From Streptomyces albofaciens JCM 4342 (GTDB lineage Bacteria; Actinomycetota; Actinomycetes; Streptomycetales; Streptomycetaceae), in assembly GCF_008634025.1 (NCBI RefSeq), contig NZ_PDCM01000001.1:1163501-1227500 (forward strand): a stretch of 64,000 nt of DNA. The letters run 5' to 3'. Below the pieces are notes generated by a model. It did not search any database and was not told where the DNA came from. It saw only the letters and a program-made list of their open reading frames with translations. Positions 16,297-23,195 of the stretch are shown piece after piece. Made by a program: the position numbers and the translations under genes. Position 1 is the stretch's first letter, and each line of letters starts with the position of its first letter.

Positions 16297-16407
16297 TCAG
16301 CCCTTCGGCGGCTCGTACGGCTTGGTCGGCCCCGGCGGCCGGTCGCGGTGGCCGTCGCTGTCGGAGGTGTCCGGCCTTCCGGAGTCGTCTCCGCCCTTCT
16401 TGGCCAT
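16297..16407 (-). CDS. 36-residue Asp-rich peptide, candidate methyltransferase substrate
   Basis: Short gene with ATG at 16407 behind AGGAAGCGAGG and a stop 6 bases before the methyltransferase ATG. It reads MAKKGGDDSGRPDTSDSDG in the N-terminal half and ends GPTKPYEPPKG: basic start, Asp/Ser/Gly-rich middle with an Asp-Gly pair (residues 18-19), Pro-rich tail. No membrane segment and no Cys. Good ribosome site, fixed spacing and a regulated-looking promoter region upstream (16481-16500) support it as a real gene. I infer a RiPP-like precursor or small regulator modified by the neighbouring enzyme. I do not recognise the family. Confidence 0.65.
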   Translation of the reverse strand: MAKKGGDDSGRPDTSDSDGHRDRPPGPTKPYEPPKG

Positions 16408-16480
16408 GTGTGCCTCGCTTCCTGGGCGTCATCGTGTGTCATCGCGACGCTACGGAGAGGCATGGGCTGTCGACCACGTT

Positions 16481-16500
16481 GTTGCACGGGCTTGCACGTG
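16481..16500 (-). promoter_or_regulatory. Operator-like direct repeat upstream of the peptide gene
   Basis: Minus strand CACGTGCAAGCCCGTGCAAC: two CGTGCAA half-sites ten bases apart, one helical turn. It matches 18159-18178 at 16 of 20 positions and sits between the XRE stop and the peptide gene. Confidence 0.6.
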
Positions 16501-16502
16501 AA

Positions 16503-17351
16503 TCACCTAAGTGTGTCGATCGCTTCGGTGATGAGGGTCCGTGCCGCAGCGCCGTACACGGCGATCCGGGAGAGCCCGGCGAAGGCCTTCGCGTAGACGG
16601 CGATCTCACTGGGAGCCGAGATGTTCACCGCGGCCGTGAGCAATTCGACGCTCACCCGGCAGTCGTCGAAGAGATAGAACGCCTCCAGCGGCCACACCCG
16701 CCGCTCGGCGGTGAACGGGATGACGCCGAAGCCGACATTCGGCAGGGCCATCACCGCCAGCAGGTATCCGAGCTGCCCGGCCATGGTGCCGGCGTCACCG
16801 GTGCGGTGGCGCAGCACGCCTTCCTCCACCAGCAGAGCGAAACGATGGCCGCCCCGGAAAACCACCCGTGAGCGCTCGACACGCGAGGCCGCGGCGGAAA
16901 CCGAGTCGTCCGGGGTGCCTTGGAATGCGGCGATGGTGGAGAGCAGGGCTGTCGCGTACGCCTCCGTCTGGAGCATTCCCGGTACCACGTTCGAGCAGTA
17001 CACCCGGAAATTCCGGGTGTTCTCGTACAGGGGAACCACTTCCTCCTGTGCCCGGCGCATCCCGTGCCGGTGCAGTTTTTTCCAGTGCACGTACATCTGC
17101 TCTGCATGACGGTTCGCCGCGACCAGATCGGGCACCTGCTCCTCGGCCCCGCACGCCGTGCACCACGCACGGATGTCGGCATCGGAGGCGGGAGTTCTGG
17201 CCCGCTCGATCCTGGACGTCTTCGCAGGGCTCCAGCCGCACCGCACCGCCAGCTCATGACCGCTCAGCTCCGCTTCCCTGCGCAGTTCACCGAGGCGCGC
17301 GGCGAGCGCCTCTCTGGCGGCCTGGGTGCTGGACGAGGGGGAAACGGACAT
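16503..17351 (-). CDS. XRE-family regulator with DUF5753 domain (second locus)
   Basis: A 282-residue regulator: helix-turn-helix near 16-70 (LGELRREAELSGHELAVRCGWS then KTSRIERART, quoted in parts), DUF5753 region from ~95 (VVPGMLQTEAYATALL, FVGLLVEEGVL-like RFALLVEEGVLRHRTG, FGVIPF, WPLEAFYLFDDCRVSVELL). It shares the WhiJ-like organisation with the element's XRE protein but is clearly divergent in sequence. It is the third gene after the upstream operator-like site, and a matching site follows its stop codon ahead of the peptide-methyltransferase pair. This predicts that it controls both transcription units. Confidence 0.88.
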   Translation of the reverse strand: MSVSPSSSTQAAREALAARLGELRREAELSGHELAVRCGWSPAKTSRIERARTPASDADIRAWCTACGAEEQVPDLVAANRHAEQMYVHWKKLHRHGMRRAQEEVVPLYENTRNFRVYCSNVVPGMLQTEAYATALLSTIAAFQGTPDDSVSAAASRVERSRVVFRGGHRFALLVEEGVLRHRTGDAGTMAGQLGYLLAVMALPNVGFGVIPFTAERRVWPLEAFYLFDDCRVSVELLTAAVNISAPSEIAVYAKAFAGLSRIAVYGAAARTLITEAIDTLR

Positions 17352-17374
17352 GCGGCAGTACTCCCCGGGGTCGC

Positions 17375-17905
17375 TCAGACCGTGTACTTCTCATGGGGAG
17401 TGGCGCGCTCCCACACGGACTCGAACGCTGCCGACGCCAGCCGGGACACGGCGGATTCCGTACGTATTTCCCAGCCGGGCGCGGACCAATCTCCGTCACC
17501 CGAGAAATGGTTGAAGAGCACGGCCCTGCCGTCGAACACCCAGCAGTCGTTCCCCGGCAGGGCGATGTCCGACGCCAGACGGCGGGGCAACCAACGGACC
17601 TGCTCCCCGGCGTGGATGTTCACCGGGGTGCCGGCGTGCTCGTACCGGATGTAATCGGTGACCGGTTCGGAGACGACGCGGGCGCGGCGTACGACGACTC
17701 CGCGTGCCACGGTCTCCCGGATCAGCTTCACCCAAGGCGCCCAATACCGGGACGTGGGGTCCGTGTCACGCTCTCCCGTACGTTTCCAGTGCTCGAAATC
17801 GTCGATCTCGTCGTCCACGCCGTACACGTCGCGCATCTCCAGATGTACGGCGGAGTGCCGGGCCCCGGCCAGCAGCGTGTCGAAATCCCATTCGCTCTGC
17901 GGCAT
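17375..17905 (-). CDS. DUF6879-family protein (second locus)
   Basis: A 176-residue homologue of the element-borne DUF6879 protein; ATG at 17905. Features: acidic N-terminus (MPQSEWDFDTLLAGARH), RGVVVRRARVVSEPVTDYI, TPVNIHAGEQVRWLPRR and CWVFDGRAVLFNHFSGDG. It ends 23 bases before the XRE start. Function unknown; constant association with XRE/DUF5753 suggests a partner or modulator of the regulator. The upstream small gene overlaps its 5' end. Confidence 0.8.
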   Translation of the reverse strand: MPQSEWDFDTLLAGARHSAVHLEMRDVYGVDDEIDDFEHWKRTGERDTDPTSRYWAPWVKLIRETVARGVVVRRARVVSEPVTDYIRYEHAGTPVNIHAGEQVRWLPRRLASDIALPGNDCWVFDGRAVLFNHFSGDGDWSAPGWEIRTESAVSRLASAAFESVWERATPHEKYTV

Positions 17906-18137
17906 CACATGCCTCCCTGAGGATCGGCACCATACGGGCCGGGACCCGGATGACGGTTTCGTGAGCCGGGATTTCCGCGCCATGACCGGGGGCCGTGAAC
18001 GCGCCGCATTCCGCCGCCAGCCGTGCGTCCGGTTTCCATCCCTGGAGCACCAGTTCCCGCGCCTCGTCGTCCACCCAGACGGTGGGGGAGCCTTGCTGAC
18101 CGGTGTCTGGATCAATGCCGATGAACCGTAGAGCCAT
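17766..18137 (-). CDS. Small protein MALRFIGIDP-type, overlaps DUF6879 gene
   Basis: ATG at 18137 gives an open frame of 123 codons. The first ~85 residues (MALRFIGIDPDTGQQGSPTV, WVDDEARELVLQGWKPD, PAHETVIRVPARMVPILREAC) have the look of a conserved streptomycete protein that commonly opens XRE/DUF6879 operons. The remaining ~38 residues lie inside the DUF6879 gene and are Arg-rich shadow-like sequence. A 140-base overlap is unusual, so the true end is uncertain; a 3'-end frameshift or a recently lost stop would explain it. Function unknown. Confidence 0.6.
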   Translation of the reverse strand: MALRFIGIDPDTGQQGSPTVWVDDEARELVLQGWKPDARLAAECGAFTAPGHGAEIPAHETVIRVPARMVPILREACDAAERMGFRHAAGRGPALRRTSGDARRVRRGRRDRRFRALETYGRA

Positions 18138-18158
18138 GGCCGCTCCGATGCCGAGTGG

Positions 18159-18178
18159 CTTGCGCCGGCTTGCACGAG
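18159..18178 (-). promoter_or_regulatory. Operator-like direct repeat upstream of the XRE operon
   Basis: Minus strand CTCGTGCAAGCCGGCGCAAG, 22 bases before the first gene of the operon. Counterpart of 16481-16500. Confidence 0.6.
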
Positions 18179-18271
18179 CGTGGTGGAGGAGGGGTCGAAC
18201 CGTCAACGGCGCGCGTGCGTACTTCGTGCGCGCCCCAGGGCCGCCCGGCGCACGATGATGCCGACGCGACG

Positions 18272-18303
18272 GGGCCCGGACCGCTCGCTCGCGGTCCGGG
18301 CCC
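18272..18303. terminator. Terminator of the first LCP gene
   Basis: Perfect 13-bp stem (18272-18284 with 18291-18303), 6-base loop, 23 bases past the LCP stop codon on the minus strand. Confidence 0.85.
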
Positions 18304-18326
18304 GGTTCCGTCTGCCCGCCGTCCCC

Positions 18327-19679
18327 CTACTCGTTCCCGCTCACCGTAACCGGCTCATCGTTCTTCAGTTGTTCGACGAGCTTGGAGACCTTGGCCTTGT
18401 CCCAGCGGAGGTTGCCGCCGACGGTGCCGGCGATGGGCATGTTCATGGACTTGCCGTCGCCGCCGGTGACGCCCTTCATCGCGAAGAACATCGAGCCGAG
18501 GTCGAACAGGCCCATGTCCTTGTCGACGACCAGGGTGTCCAGGCCCGCGCCCAGGGTCGGGTAGAGCTTGAAGGGGTTCATGATCGTGCCGGGGGTGGCC
18601 GTCTGGTTGGCGAGGGCGGCGAGGAACTTCTGCTGGTTCTTCGTGCGGTCCAGGTCGCTGCCCGCGAAGGCGTAGCGGGTGCGGACGAAGGCCAGGGCCT
18701 GCTCGCCGTTGAGGGTCTGCTTGCCGGCCTGGAAGTCGGCGCCGGACTTCTTGTCCTTGAACGCCTTGGGGATGTCCATCTCGACGCCGCCGATCGCGTC
18801 CACGATGTTGGCGAAGCCGGCGAAGCCGATCTCGACATAGTGGTCGATGTGCAGGCCGGTGTTGTGCTCGACGGTGCGCACCAGCAGCTCGGGGCCGTCC
18901 TCGGCGTACGCCGCGTTGAGCTTGGTGTGCCGGCCGCGGCCCGGGTACTTCTTGCCGGTCTTGGAGCCGACGAACGAGGGGATCTCCACGTCCGAGTCGC
19001 GCGGCAGCGAGATCAGCGTCGGGCCGTTGCTGCCGTCGTGCAGGATCATCATCGAGTCGGTGCGCTTGCCCTCGGCGGAGCCGGTGTGCAGCTTCTTCTT
19101 GTCCTCGTCGGACATGCCCTCGCGGCTGTCCGAGCCGACGATCAGGTAGTTCGTGCCGTCGCCCGCCTCCGGCCGGTCGATGACCTTGCTCAGGTCCACC
19201 TCGCGGCGCAGCTTGCCGTCGGCCCAGAAGTAGGTGGCGACGGAGGTGACGAGGAGTACGGCGACGAGTGTCAGGACGGTCCACTTGATGCGGCGGCCCC
19301 AGTTGGGGGCGGGGCGCTGACCGCGGTCGCCGCCGCGCCCACCGCGCCCGCCGCGGCCTCCGCCTCCGCCGTAGACCTGGCCGGTGTTGTAGCCGTCGTC
19401 GTGGCCGGGGCCCTGGCCGGGGCCGTTGCCGTACGGGTCGTAGCCCTGGTTCTGGTGGGGTACGGCGGGGCCGCGGCGCGGTGACAGGTGCGGCGGCAGC
19501 GGCGGCTCGGGCGGCTGCTGCCCCGGCCCGGGACCGCCGGGGACGCCGGGGCCACCGGGCCCACCGGAGCCGTACGGACCGCCACGGCGTACGTGCGGCA
19601 TGGCGCGCGCGCCCTCCGGTTCGGCGCCGCTGCCACGTCCGTACCGGTCTCTGTTGTCGGACCCAGGCCACTCGTTCAT
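18327..19679 (-). CDS. LCP-family cell-wall polymer ligase (LCP 1)
   Basis: LytR-CpsA-Psr protein of 450 residues. These membrane-anchored enzymes move a glycopolymer from undecaprenyl phosphate to peptidoglycan. Order: disordered Gly/Pro-rich cytoplasmic tail (1-135), one membrane segment near 140-160, LCP domain with IVGSDSR, ISLPRDSDV, KLNAAYAEDGPELLVRTVE, HIDHYVEIGF, DAIGGVEMDI and RTRYAFAGSDLDRTKNQQ (conserved Asp/Arg pairs of the pyrophosphate site). It ends just after the domain, with no LytR_C tail. ATG at 19679. One of five LCP genes in this window. Confidence 0.93.
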   Translation of the reverse strand: MNEWPGSDNRDRYGRGSGAEPEGARAMPHVRRGGPYGSGGPGGPGVPGGPGPGQQPPEPPLPPHLSPRRGPAVPHQNQGYDPYGNGPGQGPGHDDGYNTGQVYGGGGGRGGRGGRGGDRGQRPAPNWGRRIKWTVLTLVAVLLVTSVATYFWADGKLRREVDLSKVIDRPEAGDGTNYLIVGSDSREGMSDEDKKKLHTGSAEGKRTDSMMILHDGSNGPTLISLPRDSDVEIPSFVGSKTGKKYPGRGRHTKLNAAYAEDGPELLVRTVEHNTGLHIDHYVEIGFAGFANIVDAIGGVEMDIPKAFKDKKSGADFQAGKQTLNGEQALAFVRTRYAFAGSDLDRTKNQQKFLAALANQTATPGTIMNPFKLYPTLGAGLDTLVVDKDMGLFDLGSMFFAMKGVTGGDGKSMNMPIAGTVGGNLRWDKAKVSKLVEQLKNDEPVTVSGNE

Positions 19680-19942
19680 GGGGGAAGTCTGCCTGTACTA
19701 CCGCTCCCCCATACAGCCCAGGCACGAGATCGGGCCGCCGCTGTTGCAGAGCTGATGCAAAGTGACGCGGGGCGTCGCTTGCGCAAACCGGGTGGAGGTG
19801 CTCATTCCGGAGGGTTGTGCCTGGTCAGGAGGGAGGGGGAAGGGAAACGCGGGGCGGTGGGGCGCGTAACGGGGATGTGAGGGGTGCGGGGTGCGGGACG
19901 GGCGCTGGGGGAGGGTGCGCGCCCCGCGCATAAGCTGGGCGC

Positions 19943-20494
19943 ATGACCGATCTCGTCACCACCGGCCCGGAGGGCGACCTTCCGGGCAAGCCCACCTCCG
20001 TCTCCCGTACGACGCTGTCGCACATCATGACGGCAGGCGACACCAACCTGCTCGGCACGGTGCACGGTGGCGTGATCATGAAACTCGTCGACGACGCGGC
20101 GGGCGCGGTGGCGGGCCGGCACTCCGGCGGCCCCGCGGTCACCGCCTCCATGGACGAGATGGCGTTCCTGGAGCCGGTCCGCGTCGGAGATCTTGTTCAT
20201 GTGAAGGCCCAGGTGAACTGGACCGGCCGGTCCTCGATGGAGATCGGGGTCCGGGTGCTGGCCGAGCGCTGGAACGAGTCCACGCCCGCGACCCAGGTCG
20301 GCTCCGCGTACCTGGTCTTCGCGGCGGTGGACGAGAACGGCAAGCCCCGCGCCGTACCGCCGGTCATCCCGGAGACCGAGCGCGACAAGCGCCGCTACCA
20401 GGAGGCCCAGATCCGCCGCACCCACCGGCTGGCCCGCCGCCGCGCGATCAAGGAGTTGCGGGAGCAGGGCGCGGTGGGCGGGGCCGAGGACTGA
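19943..20494 (+). CDS. Acyl-CoA thioesterase, hot-dog fold
   Basis: A 183-residue hot-dog thioesterase of the BFIT/YciA type. MTAGDTNLLGTVHGGVIMKL gives the helix with the catalytic Asn and Gly around HGG; ASMDEMAFLEPVRVGDLV and the WTGRSSMEIGVRV strand follow. It hydrolyses acyl-CoA to free acid and CoA in the cytoplasm. ATG at 19943. It is alone on the plus strand between LCP 1 and the HTH gene, so it has its own promoter and no operon partner to define its acyl group. Confidence 0.88.
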   Translation: MTDLVTTGPEGDLPGKPTSVSRTTLSHIMTAGDTNLLGTVHGGVIMKLVDDAAGAVAGRHSGGPAVTASMDEMAFLEPVRVGDLVHVKAQVNWTGRSSMEIGVRVLAERWNESTPATQVGSAYLVFAAVDENGKPRAVPPVIPETERDKRRYQEAQIRRTHRLARRRAIKELREQGAVGGAED

Positions 20495-20636
20495 GACCTC
20501 CGGGCGGGCGCGGAACTCCCGGGTGAGGCGCGAAGCTTTCGGGCGGCGCGCGGAGCTTGTAGGGAGGCTGCGGCGCTTGTAAGGAGGCTGCGGCGCTTCT
20601 GGGCGGGGCGCGGCGTTTACGGCCGGGTCGCGGCAC
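20495..20636. repeat. 20-bp degenerate tandem array (about 7 units)
   Basis: Read on the minus strand, units of 20 bases begin at the stop codon of the HTH gene (CCCGTAAGTGCCGCG), then GCCGTAAACGCCGCG, CCAGAAGCGCCGCAG, TTACAAGCGCCGCAG and so on. Divergence increases with distance from the gene. Confidence 0.8.
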
Positions 20637-21323
20637 TTACGGGCGGACGCGTACGAGGCTCGCCTCGGCGTCGGTCGTGCGTGCGCCCTCCCAAAGGAGT
20701 ACGCGGTCGGCGCCGGTCTCGGTGAGGAGCCGCTCGGCGAGCCGGGTCCCGCTGTCGAGGGCGCGCTCGACCACGTCCTGGCCGCTGCCGCGTACGGTCC
20801 ACGCGCCGCCGTCGCATACGTCGAGGCGCCACGTGTAGCGGACGCGTTCGCGCAGGATGCGGTACACGTACGACGGCGTGACGGCCAGGTCGCGGGCGAT
20901 GGCGGGTGCGTCGAGGCCGTCCGCCGCGGCCTCCAGGACGAGGCGCGGCAGGGCGGCCTCGGTGACCTTGTAGGCGCGCCGGATGCGGCCCGCCTCGGTG
21001 AGGGTGAGGTCGTCGGCGCCGATGTCGAGTTCCGGGACGGCCGTCGTACGCGCTGGTCGCGGTGCGGTGCCGGAATCCCGCCGGGCCGCGTGGTTGAGGC
21101 GTTCGACGTCCGCCTGGAGCGCGGCTTCCTCCTGCTCCAGCCGGGCCCGCTGCGCCGACAGTCGCGCCGCGCGGGCGGTCAGGTCCGCGGGCCCCGAGCC
21201 CTGCGGGGCGGGCGGCGCGTCCGGTACGCGGGGGTCCGGCTGCGAACGCAGGAACTGCTGCGCGACGGCGGTGATCTGCTCGATGAACCAGCGGTCGGAG
21301 AGGGGTGATCGTTTCTCGCCCAT
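20637..21323 (-). CDS. HTH DNA-binding protein with palindromic operator
   Basis: ATG at 21323 gives 228 residues. After the first ~30 residues (SDRWFIEQITAVAQQF) comes a coiled-coil-like stretch (ARLSAQRARLEQEEAALQAD, near 62-85). A helix-turn-helix follows at about 137-165 (LDAPAIARDLAVTPSYVYRI), with a C-terminal region around WRLDVCDGGAW. Not recognised as a named family; it may be a regulator of the sigma-70 region 4-like or MarR-like type. An exceptional inverted repeat lies directly upstream of its start, which suggests autoregulation. Confidence 0.65.
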   Translation of the reverse strand: MGEKRSPLSDRWFIEQITAVAQQFLRSQPDPRVPDAPPAPQGSGPADLTARAARLSAQRARLEQEEAALQADVERLNHAARRDSGTAPRPARTTAVPELDIGADDLTLTEAGRIRRAYKVTEAALPRLVLEAAADGLDAPAIARDLAVTPSYVYRILRERVRYTWRLDVCDGGAWTVRGSGQDVVERALDSGTRLAERLLTETGADRVLLWEGARTTDAEASLVRVRP

Positions 21324-21332
21324 GGGCGGGAC

Positions 21333-21359
21333 TGTACTCAGTACACAGGACTGAGTACA
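21333..21359. promoter_or_regulatory. 10+10 bp perfect palindromic operator
   Basis: TGTACTCAGT (21333-21342), 7-base spacer, ACTGAGTACA (21350-21359). The left half also contains TGTAC-TCA-GTACA, itself a palindrome. It lies 10 bases upstream of the HTH gene's ATG, the place expected for self-repression. Confidence 0.75.
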
Positions 21360-21401
21360 CATAGGTGAGCGAGCAATGCACGGTGGGGGCGGGGCCGGGA
21401 G

Positions 21402-22853
21402 TCAGGGGCACGCCGCCTCGTCCCCCGTCAGCGTTCCGAAATCGCCGGCGCCCGACGGCTGGGTCGGGTCGTCGGAGCGGACCTTGTGCACCGCCTTGAA
21501 GTCCTTGCCGACGGTGACGCGCAGCAGTGATCCTTGGCCGGGGGCCTGGCGTAGGGCCGCCTTGGGCAGGGCGGCGGACAGGGAGCGTACCGAGCGGTCC
21601 CAGCGCGGATCGTAGGAGATCACGGTCCGCCGTACGCGCGCGGGGGCGTTGCCGGGCGTTCCGGTGGTGTCGAAGCCGGTGGCGCGCAGGGCCTTGTCCA
21701 CCGCGCGGCCCAGCCCGGCCCGCCCGGCGCCGTTGTCGACCTGCACCCGGATCGTGCCGGGCGGTACGTCCACCGTCGTCGCCCGCTGCCGGCCGGGCCG
21801 CCGCGCGGCCAGCGGCCGGTCCTCGCGCAGGGCCTGGAAGAGTTTCTTCGCCTTGGCCTCGTTCCACATCACGGTCGAGCCCACGTTGGGCACCTGGAAG
21901 TCGATGTCGCCCACCGGGACCGAGGCGAACTCGGAGGACGACGGGTTGAAGCCGCGCAGCGCCTGGCCGAGGTCGACCATCTCGTCGGCGCCGAAGCCCT
22001 CGTCGGCCCGTACGGACTCCAGCAGCGCGTCGGTGATGTGCTTGAACTGGACCGGGTTCAGCAGCGCGCCGGAGCTGGTGATCTTGTGCATGAGCGCGGC
22101 GAAGAAGCGCTGCTGGCGCTGCATCCGTCCGAGGTCGGAGGCGCTGTCCAGGTGCCGGGCGCGGACGTACTGGAGGGCCTGGCCGCCGTCCAGCCGGGAG
22201 CGTCCGGGGGGCAGGGCCAGGCCGGTGTAGCTGTCCTTCAGGGGGCGGGTGGTGCAGATGTCCACACCGCCGACCGCGTCCACCGTCTTCATGAAGCTGG
22301 TGAAGTCGACCTCCAGGTAGTGGTCGATGTGCACCCCGGTCATGCGCTCGACGGTCCGGATGGTCAGGCCAGGTCCGCCCTCCGCGTACGCCGCGTTCAG
22401 CTTGACCGGGTGGCCGTGGTGCTTCTGACCGGTGGTGATGTCGGTGTGCGGCGGTGTCAGGGCGTACGAGTCGCGCGGCAGGCTGACCACGCTGGCGCGG
22501 TCCCGGTCGGCGGACAGGTGGACCATCATGATCGTGTCGGTGCAGTGGCACGGTTCGCCGCCGAGGTGGTAGCGGCGCTTCTCCTCGCGGGACAGCTTGT
22601 CCCGGCCGTCCGTGCCGACGACCAGGAAGTTCATGCCGTCCCCGCCGCTGTTGTCCGGCCGGTCGCCCAAGCCCTTGAAGGCGTCCACCCGGGAGATGCC
22701 GTCCTGTACGCCGCTGACCATGGCGTGCCCGATCCCGCCCGCGGCCAGCAGCAGCAGCGAAGCGCTCGCGGCCATGCGCAGACCCCAGCGGGGCCGCCCG
22801 TCCGGGCGCCGGTGGCGGGCGGGGGTACGGGGCGGGCGGTGCGGTGCGGTCAT
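21402..22853 (-). CDS. LCP-family cell-wall polymer ligase with LytR_C domain (LCP 2)
   Basis: A 483-residue LCP protein, ATG at 22853. Short basic N-terminus, membrane segment near 26-48, LCP domain with VVGTDGRDKL, SLPRDSYAL, KLNAAYAEGGPGLTIRTVE, HIDHYLEVDF, DAVGGVDICT and RARHLDSASDLGRMQRQQ, then a C-terminal LytR_C-type domain from ~375 (GTIRVQVDNGAGRAGLG and RTVISYDPRWDRS). The frame stays open upstream but without homology. A CHCTDT insertion after residue 120 adds two Cys not seen in the other LCP proteins here. Divergent from the GT2 gene. Confidence 0.92.
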   Translation of the reverse strand: MTAPHRPPRTPARHRRPDGRPRWGLRMAASASLLLLAAGGIGHAMVSGVQDGISRVDAFKGLGDRPDNSGGDGMNFLVVGTDGRDKLSREEKRRYHLGGEPCHCTDTIMMVHLSADRDRASVVSLPRDSYALTPPHTDITTGQKHHGHPVKLNAAYAEGGPGLTIRTVERMTGVHIDHYLEVDFTSFMKTVDAVGGVDICTTRPLKDSYTGLALPPGRSRLDGGQALQYVRARHLDSASDLGRMQRQQRFFAALMHKITSSGALLNPVQFKHITDALLESVRADEGFGADEMVDLGQALRGFNPSSSEFASVPVGDIDFQVPNVGSTVMWNEAKAKKLFQALREDRPLAARRPGRQRATTVDVPPGTIRVQVDNGAGRAGLGRAVDKALRATGFDTTGTPGNAPARVRRTVISYDPRWDRSVRSLSAALPKAALRQAPGQGSLLRVTVGKDFKAVHKVRSDDPTQPSGAGDFGTLTGDEAACP

Positions 22854-23195
22854 GGGGGACACCTCCGCGGCGGGTCGGGGCGGACGGAGTGGGGAGGGGG
22901 AGCGGGAGGGGGGACGGAGTAGGTAGGGGGACGGGGTAGGGAGGGGGGTACGGGGGACGGTGACGGGTGGGGTGGAAGCTGGGACGTGGGCGTACGGGCG
23001 GGACGCTGCGGACCCGGGCGGTCCGGCCGGGGAGGCGGAAGACCGTCTCCGGAGGGGGACGAATCGTCTCCGCGAGGGAACGGAGCGGGCCGGGTCACCG
23101 TAGGCCCATATGATCGGCTGTAAAGCGCCACACGCCGGGCGCCGGGCCCAAGGCCACCCGCCTGCCGTCGGCCCCCGTCCCCCATACGCGGTAAC
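22854..23195. other. Divergent intergenic region with G-run cluster
   Basis: About 340 bases between LCP 2 and the glycosyltransferase. From ~22875 to 22980 the plus strand has more than ten runs of three or more G with short spacers, a candidate G-quadruplex region. The rest shows no gene. Confidence 0.55.
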
